Below, piece by piece: positions 30,850 to 38,170 of a DNA stretch of 64,000 bases (position 1 is the first letter of the stretch; each line of letters begins with the position of its first letter). The stretch is taken from the NCBI RefSeq assembly GCF_049065735.1, contig NZ_JBAKHD010000004.1, positions 62,001 through 126,000 of the forward strand. Reading direction: 5' to 3'. Under the pieces are notes generated by a model. That model did no database searches. It saw only the letters and a program-made list of their open reading frames with translations, and was not told the DNA's origin. The DNA comes from Paramesorhizobium sp049065735 (GTDB lineage Bacteria > Pseudomonadota > Alphaproteobacteria > Rhizobiales > Rhizobiaceae). Position numbers and translations under genes: made by a program.

Positions 30850-33318
30850 ATGATAAGACTCATCGGATATTTCTTCGGGATCGGCGCGGTGGCCTTCCTT
30901 CTGGTCGCAGGCGGCGTCGCCCTCTATGTCGGCAATGTAAGCAAGGACCTGCCGAACTATGAGGTGCTCGCGCAATATGAGCCCCCGGTGACGACCCGCA
31001 TCCATGCCGCGGACGGTAGCCTGATGGCCGAGTTTGCGCGCGAACGGCGTCTTTTCCTGCCCATCCAGGTGATTCCGGACCGCGTCAAGGCGGCGTTTAT
31101 TTCGGCCGAGGACAAGAATTTCTACCAGCATCCCGGCGTGGACGTCGGCGGCATCGCCCGTGCGGTGGTGGCCAATATCAAGAATTTCGGCTCCGGCCGC
31201 CGTCCGGTCGGCGCCTCGACCATCACGCAGCAGGTGGCGAAGAACTTCCTGCTGACCTCGAAGCAGACCTATGACCGCAAGATCAAGGAGGCGATCCTGG
31301 CGCTGCGCATCGAGCAGGCCTATTCCAAGGACCGCATTCTCGAGCTCTACCTCAACGAGATTTTCTTCGGTCTCGGCTCCTATGGTGTCGCGGGCGCGGC
31401 GCTCACCTATTTCGACAAATCGGTCAACGACCTCACCATCGCCGAGGCGGCCTATCTCGCGGCCCTGCCGAAGGGGCCGGCGAATTATCATCCCTTTCGC
31501 CAGGCCGAGCGCGCCATCGAGCGCCGCAACTGGGTGATCGACCGCATGGTCGAGAATGGCTATGTCACGCCGGAGGAGGGGACCGCGGCCAAGGCCGAGC
31601 CTCTCGGCGTCAAGCCGCGCGCCAATGGCAACAATCTCTTTGCGTCCGAATATTTCACCGAGGAAGTGCGCCGCCAGATCATCAACAAATATGGCGTGAA
31701 CGCGCTCTATGAGGGCGGCCTGTCGGTGCGCACAACGCTCGACCCGAAAACCCAGGTGATGGCGCGCGCCGCGCTTCATAGGGCACTCATCAAATATGAC
31801 GAGGGCAGGGGCTATCGCGGCCCGTACAAGCACATCGACATGGGCTCCGACTGGGGCGTGCCGCTGGGCCAGATCGAAGCGTTCGCCGACGTGCCGGAAT
31901 GGCAGCTCGCCGTCGTTCTCGACGTGAGCAAGGAAGGCGCCGAAATCGGCCTGCAGCCGCCGCGCGACATTTCCGGCGCGCGCACTAAGGACCGCAAGAC
32001 CGGCTTCATTCCCGCCGCTGACATGAAATGGGCCTATCGCCGCATCGTCGATGGAGAGCGTACCTCGGTAAAGTCGCCCGAGGGCGTGCTGAAGCCGGGC
32101 GATGTCGTGTTCGTCGAGAAGAAGGAAGGCAGCGAGAACGATTATATGCTGCGCCAGCCGCCGAAGATCCAGGGCGCGATGGTGGCGATGGACCCGCATA
32201 CGGGCCGCGTGCTCGCGCTGATCGGCGGTTTCTCCTATTCCGAGTCCGAGTTCAACCGCGCCACCCAGGCGATGCGCCAGCCCGGCTCGTCCTTCAAGCC
32301 TTTCGTCTACGCCGCTGCGCTCGACAATGGCTATACGCCGGCCTCCGTGGTCCTGGACGCGCCGATCGAGGTGGACCAGGGCGGTGAGCTCGGCATCTGG
32401 GCCCCCAAGAACTACTCGGGCAAGTTCGCCGGCCCCTCGACGCTGCGCTACGGCATCGAGCAGTCACGCAACCTGATGACCGTGCGGCTCGCCAAGGACA
32501 TGGGCATGAATCTCGTCGCCGAATATGCCGAGCGCTTCGGCATTTATGACAAGATGCTGCCGGTGCTTGCCATGTCGCTGGGCGCGGGCGAGACGACAGT
32601 GCTGCGCATGGTGACGGCCTATTCGATCATCGCCAATGGCGGGCGCAGCATCATGCCCTCCATGATCGACCGCATTCAGGACCGCTACGGCAAGACGATC
32701 TTCAAGCACGACCAGCGCAAATGCGACGGCTGCACCGCCACGGCCTGGGTCAACCAGCCGGAGCCGGAACTGATCGACGAGCGCGACCAGGTGCTCGATC
32801 CGATGACGGCTTATCAGATCACCTCCATGATGGAAGGCGTGATTCAGCGCGGTACCGCAACGGTCCTGAAAAGCCTCGACCGTCCGCTGGCGGGCAAGAC
32901 CGGCACCACCAATGACGAAAAGGACGCCTGGTTCGTCGGCTTCACGCCCGACCTCGTCGTCGGCGTCTATCTGGGCTACGATACGCCGACGCCGCTCGGC
33001 CATGGCGCCACCGGCAGCGGCCTTGCCGCGCCCGTCTTCAAGGATTTCATGGAGCAGGCGCTTGCCGGCAAGCCGAAGGTGGATTTCCGCGTGCCCGAGG
33101 GCATGAAGCTCATCGCCATTAACCGCCGCAACGGCATGGAAGTCGAGCCCGGCGCCACCGGCCCTGACATCATCATGGAAGCGTTCAAGCCGGGCACCGG
33201 CCCTGCCAATGTCTATTCCGTCATCGGCATGGACAGTTTCCAGGAAGGCACGCCCGTTGTGCCGCAATCGCCGCAGGCCAACCGCGCGATTACGTCAGGC
33301 TCGGGCGGGCTTTACTGA
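30850..33318 (+). CDS. mrcA: Penicillin-binding protein 1A (bifunctional transglycosylase/transpeptidase)
   Basis: An 822-residue class A PBP anchored by an N-terminal helix (IGAVAFLLVAGGVALYVG). The GT51 domain has FISAEDKNFYQHPGVD, with the catalytic Glu, and GASTITQQVAKNFLL. An OB-like linker region lies at about residues 310-430. The transpeptidase has the serine motif GSSFKPFVYAAAL (SxxK), SRNLMTVRLA (SxN) and LAGKTGTTNDEKDAWF (KTG). It polymerises and cross-links peptidoglycan. A 199-base gap separates it from the amidase gene, so it may have its own promoter. Adjacent amidase and PBP1A genes are a conserved pairing in the order. Confidence 0.96.
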   Translation: MIRLIGYFFGIGAVAFLLVAGGVALYVGNVSKDLPNYEVLAQYEPPVTTRIHAADGSLMAEFARERRLFLPIQVIPDRVKAAFISAEDKNFYQHPGVDVGGIARAVVANIKNFGSGRRPVGASTITQQVAKNFLLTSKQTYDRKIKEAILALRIEQAYSKDRILELYLNEIFFGLGSYGVAGAALTYFDKSVNDLTIAEAAYLAALPKGPANYHPFRQAERAIERRNWVIDRMVENGYVTPEEGTAAKAEPLGVKPRANGNNLFASEYFTEEVRRQIINKYGVNALYEGGLSVRTTLDPKTQVMARAALHRALIKYDEGRGYRGPYKHIDMGSDWGVPLGQIEAFADVPEWQLAVVLDVSKEGAEIGLQPPRDISGARTKDRKTGFIPAADMKWAYRRIVDGERTSVKSPEGVLKPGDVVFVEKKEGSENDYMLRQPPKIQGAMVAMDPHTGRVLALIGGFSYSESEFNRATQAMRQPGSSFKPFVYAAALDNGYTPASVVLDAPIEVDQGGELGIWAPKNYSGKFAGPSTLRYGIEQSRNLMTVRLAKDMGMNLVAEYAERFGIYDKMLPVLAMSLGAGETTVLRMVTAYSIIANGGRSIMPSMIDRIQDRYGKTIFKHDQRKCDGCTATAWVNQPEPELIDERDQVLDPMTAYQITSMMEGVIQRGTATVLKSLDRPLAGKTGTTNDEKDAWFVGFTPDLVVGVYLGYDTPTPLGHGATGSGLAAPVFKDFMEQALAGKPKVDFRVPEGMKLIAINRRNGMEVEPGATGPDIIMEAFKPGTGPANVYSVIGMDSFQEGTPVVPQSPQANRAITSGSGGLY

Positions 33319-33327
33319 GTTGACGGT

Positions 33328-34251
33328 ATGAGTTCTTCCTTTCTTGGCTTTCCCGGCCGCCTCGCAAATGGCGGTCTACCGCGCGCGGTCATATTCGGCG
33401 CCGGTCACGGCAGCACATATCCGGGAAAGGACAGCGGCGGCCATGCCTTGGCCCCGGACGCCATCCGCGCGGCAAGCCAGGACGACGCTCCGCTCATCGA
33501 GCACTGGGACTTCGATCTGGGCGGACCACTGTTCGACGGCAAGCCGGTCGCCTGCGTCGACGTCGGCGATCTTCCCACCGTCATGCATGACAATACCGGC
33601 AACCGCGCCCGCATCGAGGCGAAGACGCGGGAGATTCTCGCATTGCCGGCGGTGCCCATTCTGCTGGGCGGCGACGATTCCGTGGTTATCCCGTTTCTCG
33701 GTGGTTTTGCGGATCACGGGCCGATCTGGATTTTGCAAATCGACGCCCATATCGACTGGCGCGACGAGATATATGGTGAACGCCATGGCTATTCGAGCCC
33801 GATGCGACGGGCAAGCGAGATGCCGCATGTCGCAGGCATGGTGCAAGTGGGCTTGCGCAGCGTCGGGAGCGCACGGCTTGGCGAAATCGAGGCCGCACAG
33901 CATTACGGTAGCCGCTTTGTCACCGCCCGGGAGGTTCACGCTTACGGCACCGAAGCCGCTCTCCGGCACATTCCGGAAGGTGCGCGCGTTGTCGTCACGC
34001 TCGACAGCGACGGCCTCGATCCGGGCATCATGCCGGGCGTGGCGGCGCGTACGCCCGGTGGTCTCACTTACACGCAGGTGATCGATCTGATCTCGGGCGT
34101 CGGCAAGCGTTCCGTCATCGCGGGATTCGACCTTGTCGAACTATACCCGCCTGCGGACGTTGACGGTCTGTCGGCATTGACCGCCGCGCGTCTGCTTGTC
34201 AATGCGGTGGGCGCCATCGTCCGCCAGGGTGAAACCCGGCACCCAGCCTGA
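33328..34251 (+). CDS. Ureohydrolase (agmatinase/arginase) family protein with altered metal motif
   Basis: The 307-residue protein follows the ureohydrolase fold: ILLGGDDSVVIPFL, LQIDAHIDWRDEIYG and VTLDSDGLDPGIMPG. Canonical enzymes have GGDHS, DAHxDxxD and DxDxxDP, which together hold two manganese ions. Here the second and third motifs are intact, but the His of GGDHS is Asp. Agmatinase-like activity is therefore likely but the metal site may differ, and the substrate could be another guanidino compound. It starts 9 bases after the PBP1A stop with a weak ribosome site, and precedes prfB by 85 bases. Confidence 0.85.
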   Translation: MSSSFLGFPGRLANGGLPRAVIFGAGHGSTYPGKDSGGHALAPDAIRAASQDDAPLIEHWDFDLGGPLFDGKPVACVDVGDLPTVMHDNTGNRARIEAKTREILALPAVPILLGGDDSVVIPFLGGFADHGPIWILQIDAHIDWRDEIYGERHGYSSPMRRASEMPHVAGMVQVGLRSVGSARLGEIEAAQHYGSRFVTAREVHAYGTEAALRHIPEGARVVVTLDSDGLDPGIMPGVAARTPGGLTYTQVIDLISGVGKRSVIAGFDLVELYPPADVDGLSALTAARLLVNAVGAIVRQGETRHPA

Positions 34252-34336
34252 TTGCGGCCTTTACACGCGGCGGCGCTGTCACTATGTTCCGCCGCGATTT
34301 CAATCCGCTAATAAACAACAAGGAACGGAAACGCTA

Positions 34337-35465
34337 ATGCGAGCCGAAATCGAATCTTTGGTCGACGAAATCCAGCAGGGCGTAGGCCTGCTGAGGAGGC
34401 ATCTTTGACTGGGATCAGTCACTGAAAAGGCTGGAATATCTCAATCACAAAGCCGAAGATCCGACGCTGTGGAACGATGCGCAGGAAGCTCAGAAGCTGA
34501 TGCGCGAGCGTCAGCAGCTCGAGGACGCAATAAACGAAATCCGCCGCCTGAGCCAGTCGCTTGAGGATAGTATCGAACTCATCGCCATGGGCGAGGAAGA
34601 GGGCGACAAGGCGATCGTCGCGGAGGCGGAAGAAACCATCCGCCAGCTGAAGCGCGACATCGACACGCGCCAGATCGAGACGCTGCTTTCCGGCGAGGCT
34701 GACGGCAACGACACCTATCTCGAAGTTCACTCCGGTGCCGGAGGCACGGAGAGTCAGGACTGGGCCTCGATGCTCCTGCGCATGTATACGCGCTGGGCCG
34801 AGCGCAGCGGCAGGAAAGTGGAAGTGCTCGAAGTGCATGACGGTGAAGAGGCCGGAATCAAGTCCGCCACGATCCTCGTCAAGGGCCACAATGGCTATGG
34901 TATGCTCAAGACCGAGTCGGGCGTGCACCGGCTGGTGCGCATCTCGCCATACGATTCGAACGCGCGGCGGCACACCTCCTTTGCCAGCGTCTGGGTCTAT
35001 CCTGTTGTTGATGACTCGATTAATATCGACATCAACGAAAGCGACTGCCGCATTGACACCTATCGCTCGTCGGGCGCGGGTGGCCAGCACGTCAACACGA
35101 CCGACTCCGCGGTGCGCATCACGCACATACCGACCGGCATCGTCGTCGCCTGCCAGCAGGAGCGCTCGCAGCACAAGAACCGCGCCAAGGCGTGGGAAAT
35201 GTTGCGCGCCCGTCTCTACGAGGCGGAACTGAAGAAGCGCGAGGAAGCGGCGAATGCCGAGGCGGCCTCGAAGACCGATATCGGCTGGGGCCACCAGATC
35301 CGCTCCTACGTATTGCAGCCCTACCAGCTGGTGAAGGATCTGCGCACCGGCGTGGAAAGCACCAGTCCGCAGGACGTGCTCGACGGTGCGCTCGACCCCT
35401 TCATGGAAGCCGCCCTGGCGCATCGCATCCACGGCGGCAGCGAGCCGGTCGAGGATATTGCGTAA
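34337..35465 (+). CDS. prfB: Peptide chain release factor 2, with programmed +1 frameshift
   Basis: RF2 terminates translation at UGA and UAA. Translation starts at ATG 34337 and reads 23 codons to an in-frame TGA at 34406. A +1 shift then continues from GAC at 34407 to TAA 35463-35465, giving about 375 residues. Domain 2 has the codon-recognition region VRISPYDSNARRHTSF (SPY for the classic SPF). The peptidyl-tRNA hydrolysis motif is SSGAGGQHVNTTDSA (GGQ). It should be annotated as one joined gene, not as a short frame plus a truncated gene. Confidence 0.97.
34394..34409 (+). promoter_or_regulatory. prfB recoding site
   Basis: The sequence AGGAGGCATCTTTGAC combines an internal Shine-Dalgarno element (AGGAGG, 34394-34399), the slippery codon CTT and the in-frame stop TGA followed by C, a weak termination context. 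This is the classic autoregulatory arrangement: when RF2 is scarce, ribosomes shift +1 and make more RF2. The AGGAGG is closer to the anti-Shine-Dalgarno consensus than the AGGGGG used in E. coli. Confidence 0.97.
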
Positions 35466-35471
35466 AAATCA

Positions 35472-35495
35472 AAGCCCGGCGAAAGCCGGGCTTTT
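35472..35495 (+). terminator. Rho-independent terminator of prfB
   Basis: The stem AAGCCCGGC/GCCGGGCTT with a GAAA tetraloop is followed by TT, 7 bases after the prfB stop. Its last bases touch the stop codon of the convergent PIN toxin gene. The A-rich sequence on the other side (AAAAATCAAA) means that it can also end the toxin transcript. Confidence 0.88.
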
Positions 35496-35881
35496 CAGTT
35501 GAGGGGTTTGATCTTTTCGATCAGTTGCACGCCCGGCAATCCTTTGAAGTGAGCATCGCACGTAATGAGATCGGCCCCGTAGACACGGGCCGTAGCAAAT
35601 ATAATGGCATCAGCCGTTGCCAATCCGTGTGTTCGGCAAGCCTCGGCTGCTGCTAATGCTATTTCAGTGTCGAGCGGCGCAATAAGGCGCACTTGCGTGG
35701 AGGCGATGATTGCGTCCGCTTTATCGTCGCCAAGCGCTCGTACGGCCCATTTTGTTAGTTCCAATTGGACAATCGTTGGAACGAGCCATTCCGCTCGTTC
35801 TGGAAGATGCTGGGCAATTATCTTTCCAGTAGGAGAGTCAATTAGCCACTCGATCCACGCCGACGTGTCGACGAGCCGCAT
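35495..35881 (-). CDS. PIN domain toxin (VapC-like)
   Basis: The 128-residue protein has the PIN acidic residues: RLVDTSAWIEWL (first Asp), the Glu in VQLELTKW, LATADAIIFATA (Asp) and DLITCDAHFKGLPG (last Asp). VapC-type PIN proteins are magnesium-dependent ribonucleases that cleave tRNA or rRNA when freed from their antitoxin. Its start overlaps the upstream AbrB-type antitoxin stop by ATGA, the usual coupling in such pairs. It lies between prfB and an M23 peptidase, and so is probably a small accessory insertion. Confidence 0.9.
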   Translation of the reverse strand: MRLVDTSAWIEWLIDSPTGKIIAQHLPERAEWLVPTIVQLELTKWAVRALGDDKADAIIASTQVRLIAPLDTEIALAAAEACRTHGLATADAIIFATARVYGADLITCDAHFKGLPGVQLIEKIKPLN

Positions 35882-36093
35882 CAGTAGCGATCCGAGCGGT
35901 CGCGATAGTCGGTCGGCGAAGCGCCTTTCGCGAGACCTGCAAGCTCCTCATCCGTTGGGACCGGCATTAGGAGAACGCCCGCTCCCTTGGGAATAAACGC
36001 AAAGATCTGACCCGCCTCCCAATGCTGAGCGTCACGGATCGCCTTGGGAATGGATATCTGGAATTTTGAGGAAAGGGTCGCCGTCTTGCTCAT
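35881..36093 (-). CDS. AbrB/MazE-fold antitoxin
   Basis: A 70-residue protein with the swapped-hairpin DNA-binding domain: KTATLSSKFQISIPKAIRDA, then WEAGQIFAFIPKGAGVLLMPV. The acidic C-terminal tail would wrap around the PIN toxin. The ATG at 36093 is preferred; a TTG four codons upstream keeps the frame. An inverted repeat just upstream (36101-36120) is a likely autoregulatory operator. The AbrB-type antitoxin with PIN toxin arrangement is a standard type II toxin-antitoxin system. Confidence 0.9.
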   Translation of the reverse strand: MSKTATLSSKFQISIPKAIRDAQHWEAGQIFAFIPKGAGVLLMPVPTDEELAGLAKGASPTDYRDRSDRY

Positions 36094-36100
36094 GGCCGTA

Positions 36101-36120
36101 CTCAATCGATATCGATAGAG
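36101..36120. promoter_or_regulatory. Palindromic operator candidate of the toxin-antitoxin operon
   Basis: The core is a perfect 12-base palindrome ATCGATATCGAT, flanked by CTC on one side and GAG on the other to give a near-perfect 20-base dyad. It lies directly before the antitoxin start. AbrB/MazE antitoxins bind such dyads, alone or with the toxin, to repress their own transcription, so binding here is inferred from position and symmetry. Confidence 0.6.
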
Positions 36121-36160
36121 TGAATGTAAGAAAATACCATCGCCGGGTCAAGCGTTCCGC

Positions 36161-37486
36161 CTACAGCAGCTGCTCGATCTGCCGTCCGGTCTTCAGAAAA
36201 TTCGCCGGATTGATGGCCGTGCCGTTGCGGCGGATTTCGTAATGGAGATGGGTGCCGGTCGAGCGTCCGGTATTGCCGGCCTCGCCGATGGCTTCGCCGA
36301 ACGCCACCCGCTGGTTTTCACGCACCAGAACGCGGCTCAAATGCGCATAGCGGCTGGAAAATCCGTTGCCGTGATCGATCTCCACCATATTGCCGTACCC
36401 GCCGTTACGCCGCGCCTTGGTGACGATGCCGGCGGCGGTGGCCTTCACCTGCTGCCCGCTCTGCGCGCGAAAGTCGATGCCGGCGTGGAAGGCTGGCGTT
36501 CCGATGAGGGGATCGCGCCGGACGCCGAAGAGGCTCGTCACCGGCATGCCGGGCGCGGGATTGGCGAGAGGGAGGGTGCGTACGGTCTTCTTCAGCCGGT
36601 CGAGCCGATCGAGCGCGGTGTCGAGGTCCTGTAGCTGAAGGTCGAAGTTTTCGACGCTTTCCGCCGGGGATTCGAGGGCGATGAGCGGGCCGCCCATGCC
36701 GTTTTTCTCATCCTGATCGTCGATCTTCAGCCCGGCGGCGTTGAGCGTCCCGGTGATATTATCGGCGGTCTCGAAGGCGCTCTCGGTCAGGTTGCGCACC
36801 TTGTGGATCTGTTCCGTTTCGATCTGCTGGAGCGAGCGGTTGATGGTCCGCAGGATGCCCTCGGCCTTCTCGGTCGTCGACTCCCCCGCGAGGCCCTCCG
36901 AAGGGCGCAGCATGTCGCTCCTTCGAGGTCCTCCTTCCCTGGGAACCGGGCCGGTGATGATGGGGTCGATGCCGAGAAAGACCGCATCGGCCGGATCGTT
37001 ATTCTCGGGCAAAAGCTGCGTATGCTGTTCCGGCGGCATTTCGGGCTTTTCCGGCAAGGCGACATCGCTTGCCCGTTTGAGAAGCGGAGCGAGCCTGCCG
37101 TCGCGGCTGCTCAAGGTCTTCTGTCGCTCGATGAGTTCGGCGACCTTCTCCTCCATCATTCTCTGGTCGAGCAATTGCCGGCTGGTGACCCTGTCCACCT
37201 GCACGCGAAGCGCCGATATCCGGTCCTCATAGAGCTGCTGCATCCGTGCCTGGCGGGCAATGCTGGCGCCGATGAGATCGTCCCGCATGACGAGGTAAAA
37301 GGTCGCCAGCAGATAGCCAATGGCGATGAGCGCACAGACAGAGCCGCCCGTAAGCCACATCCACGGGCGGATGGAGAAATGGCTGATGCTCTGTCCGCGC
37401 GCGATGATGATCGTGTGCGGCTCTTTTCGCTTTCCGAAAATGGGGAGGCGCTGATCGGTCACGGGCTCGGCCCTGCTTTTTTTCAA
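36161..37486 (-). CDS. M23 family metallopeptidase, membrane-anchored
   Basis: The 441-residue protein has a cytoplasmic basic stretch, one transmembrane helix (LTGGSVCALIAIGYLLATFYLV, residues 47-68), coiled-coil segments (about 85-135 and 200-300) and a C-terminal M23 domain. Zinc ligands are visible in FHAGIDFRA and in THLHYEIR, with a second His in SSRYAHLS. Active M23 enzymes cut peptidoglycan peptide bridges; with the motif intact this one should be catalytic, rather than an EnvC-like activator. It lies between the toxin-antitoxin pair and bcp, in the same orientation as bcp. Confidence 0.92.
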   Translation of the reverse strand: MKKSRAEPVTDQRLPIFGKRKEPHTIIIARGQSISHFSIRPWMWLTGGSVCALIAIGYLLATFYLVMRDDLIGASIARQARMQQLYEDRISALRVQVDRVTSRQLLDQRMMEEKVAELIERQKTLSSRDGRLAPLLKRASDVALPEKPEMPPEQHTQLLPENNDPADAVFLGIDPIITGPVPREGGPRRSDMLRPSEGLAGESTTEKAEGILRTINRSLQQIETEQIHKVRNLTESAFETADNITGTLNAAGLKIDDQDEKNGMGGPLIALESPAESVENFDLQLQDLDTALDRLDRLKKTVRTLPLANPAPGMPVTSLFGVRRDPLIGTPAFHAGIDFRAQSGQQVKATAAGIVTKARRNGGYGNMVEIDHGNGFSSRYAHLSRVLVRENQRVAFGEAIGEAGNTGRSTGTHLHYEIRRNGTAINPANFLKTGRQIEQLL

Positions 37487-37531
37487 TGAGAAGGTACGAG
37501 CCCATTACACTTCATTATGGTTAATGAAGGC

Positions 37532-38014
37532 TTAGTTCACGCCCGAAGCGAGGGCTTCCGCCGCCTTCAGCACCTCTGCCGCGTGGCCGGGCACCTTCAC
37601 CTTGCGCCACACATGGGTGATCATACCATCCGGGCCGATCAGGAAAGTGGTGCGCTCGACACCCATATATTTGCGCCCATACATGCTCTTTTCCACCCAG
37701 ACGCCATAGGCCTGCAGCACGCTCTTATCCTCGTCGGAGACGAGCTCGACCGCCAGCTCGTGCTTGGTCTTGAACTTGTCGTGCTTCTTCACGCTATCCG
37801 GCGACATGCCGATGACGCGCACGCCAATCCTGTCGAAATCGCCTTTGAGGCGGGAAAATTCTATGGCCTCCTGTGTGCAGCCGCTGGTATCGTCCTTGGG
37901 ATAAAAATAAAGGACGACCGGCTCGCCCCGGAGCCCGGAAAGGGTGACGGTCTCGCCGCCATCGCGAGGGAGGGAAAAATCGGGCGCGATGTCGCCAATG
38001 TCAGGGGCAGCCAT
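37532..38014 (-). CDS. bcp: Thioredoxin-dependent peroxiredoxin, Bcp/PrxQ family
   Basis: A 160-residue thiol peroxidase starting MAAPDIGDIAPDFSLPRDGG, with peroxidatic Cys46 in DDTSGCTQEAIEF. The nearby resolving cysteine of atypical 2-Cys Bcp proteins (five residues later) is absent and no other Cys exists, so it should work as a 1-Cys enzyme. The classic TPGCT is TSGCT here. The ATG at 38014 has AAAGG about 8 bases upstream. It reduces hydroperoxides in the cytoplasm. A long open frame continues upstream but is the shadow of the next gene. Confidence 0.93.
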   Translation of the reverse strand: MAAPDIGDIAPDFSLPRDGGETVTLSGLRGEPVVLYFYPKDDTSGCTQEAIEFSRLKGDFDRIGVRVIGMSPDSVKKHDKFKTKHELAVELVSDEDKSVLQAYGVWVEKSMYGRKYMGVERTTFLIGPDGMITHVWRKVKVPGHAAEVLKAAEALASGVN

Positions 38015-38170
38015 ATCAATGCCTTTCTTTGTGTGGATGTGCTGGGACAGATGGATTCGGCGCTTTAGCGCCGGCGGCCTATCTTCCAGAGAAGAGCAAT
38101 ATATGATCCTTGCGGGAATCGTCCATGGGCATTCCTGGGCGAGGGTGACTCTAACCATCAGCGTGGGAAT

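Noticed and set aside
34196..34408. A separate small gene ending at TGA 34408
   Set aside because: Its last 23 codons are the first part of prfB before the programmed frameshift; the upstream part overlaps the ureohydrolase gene.
34337..34409. prfB as a frameshifted pseudogene
   Set aside because: The break is the standard RF2 recoding site with all its elements, and the remaining frame is intact.
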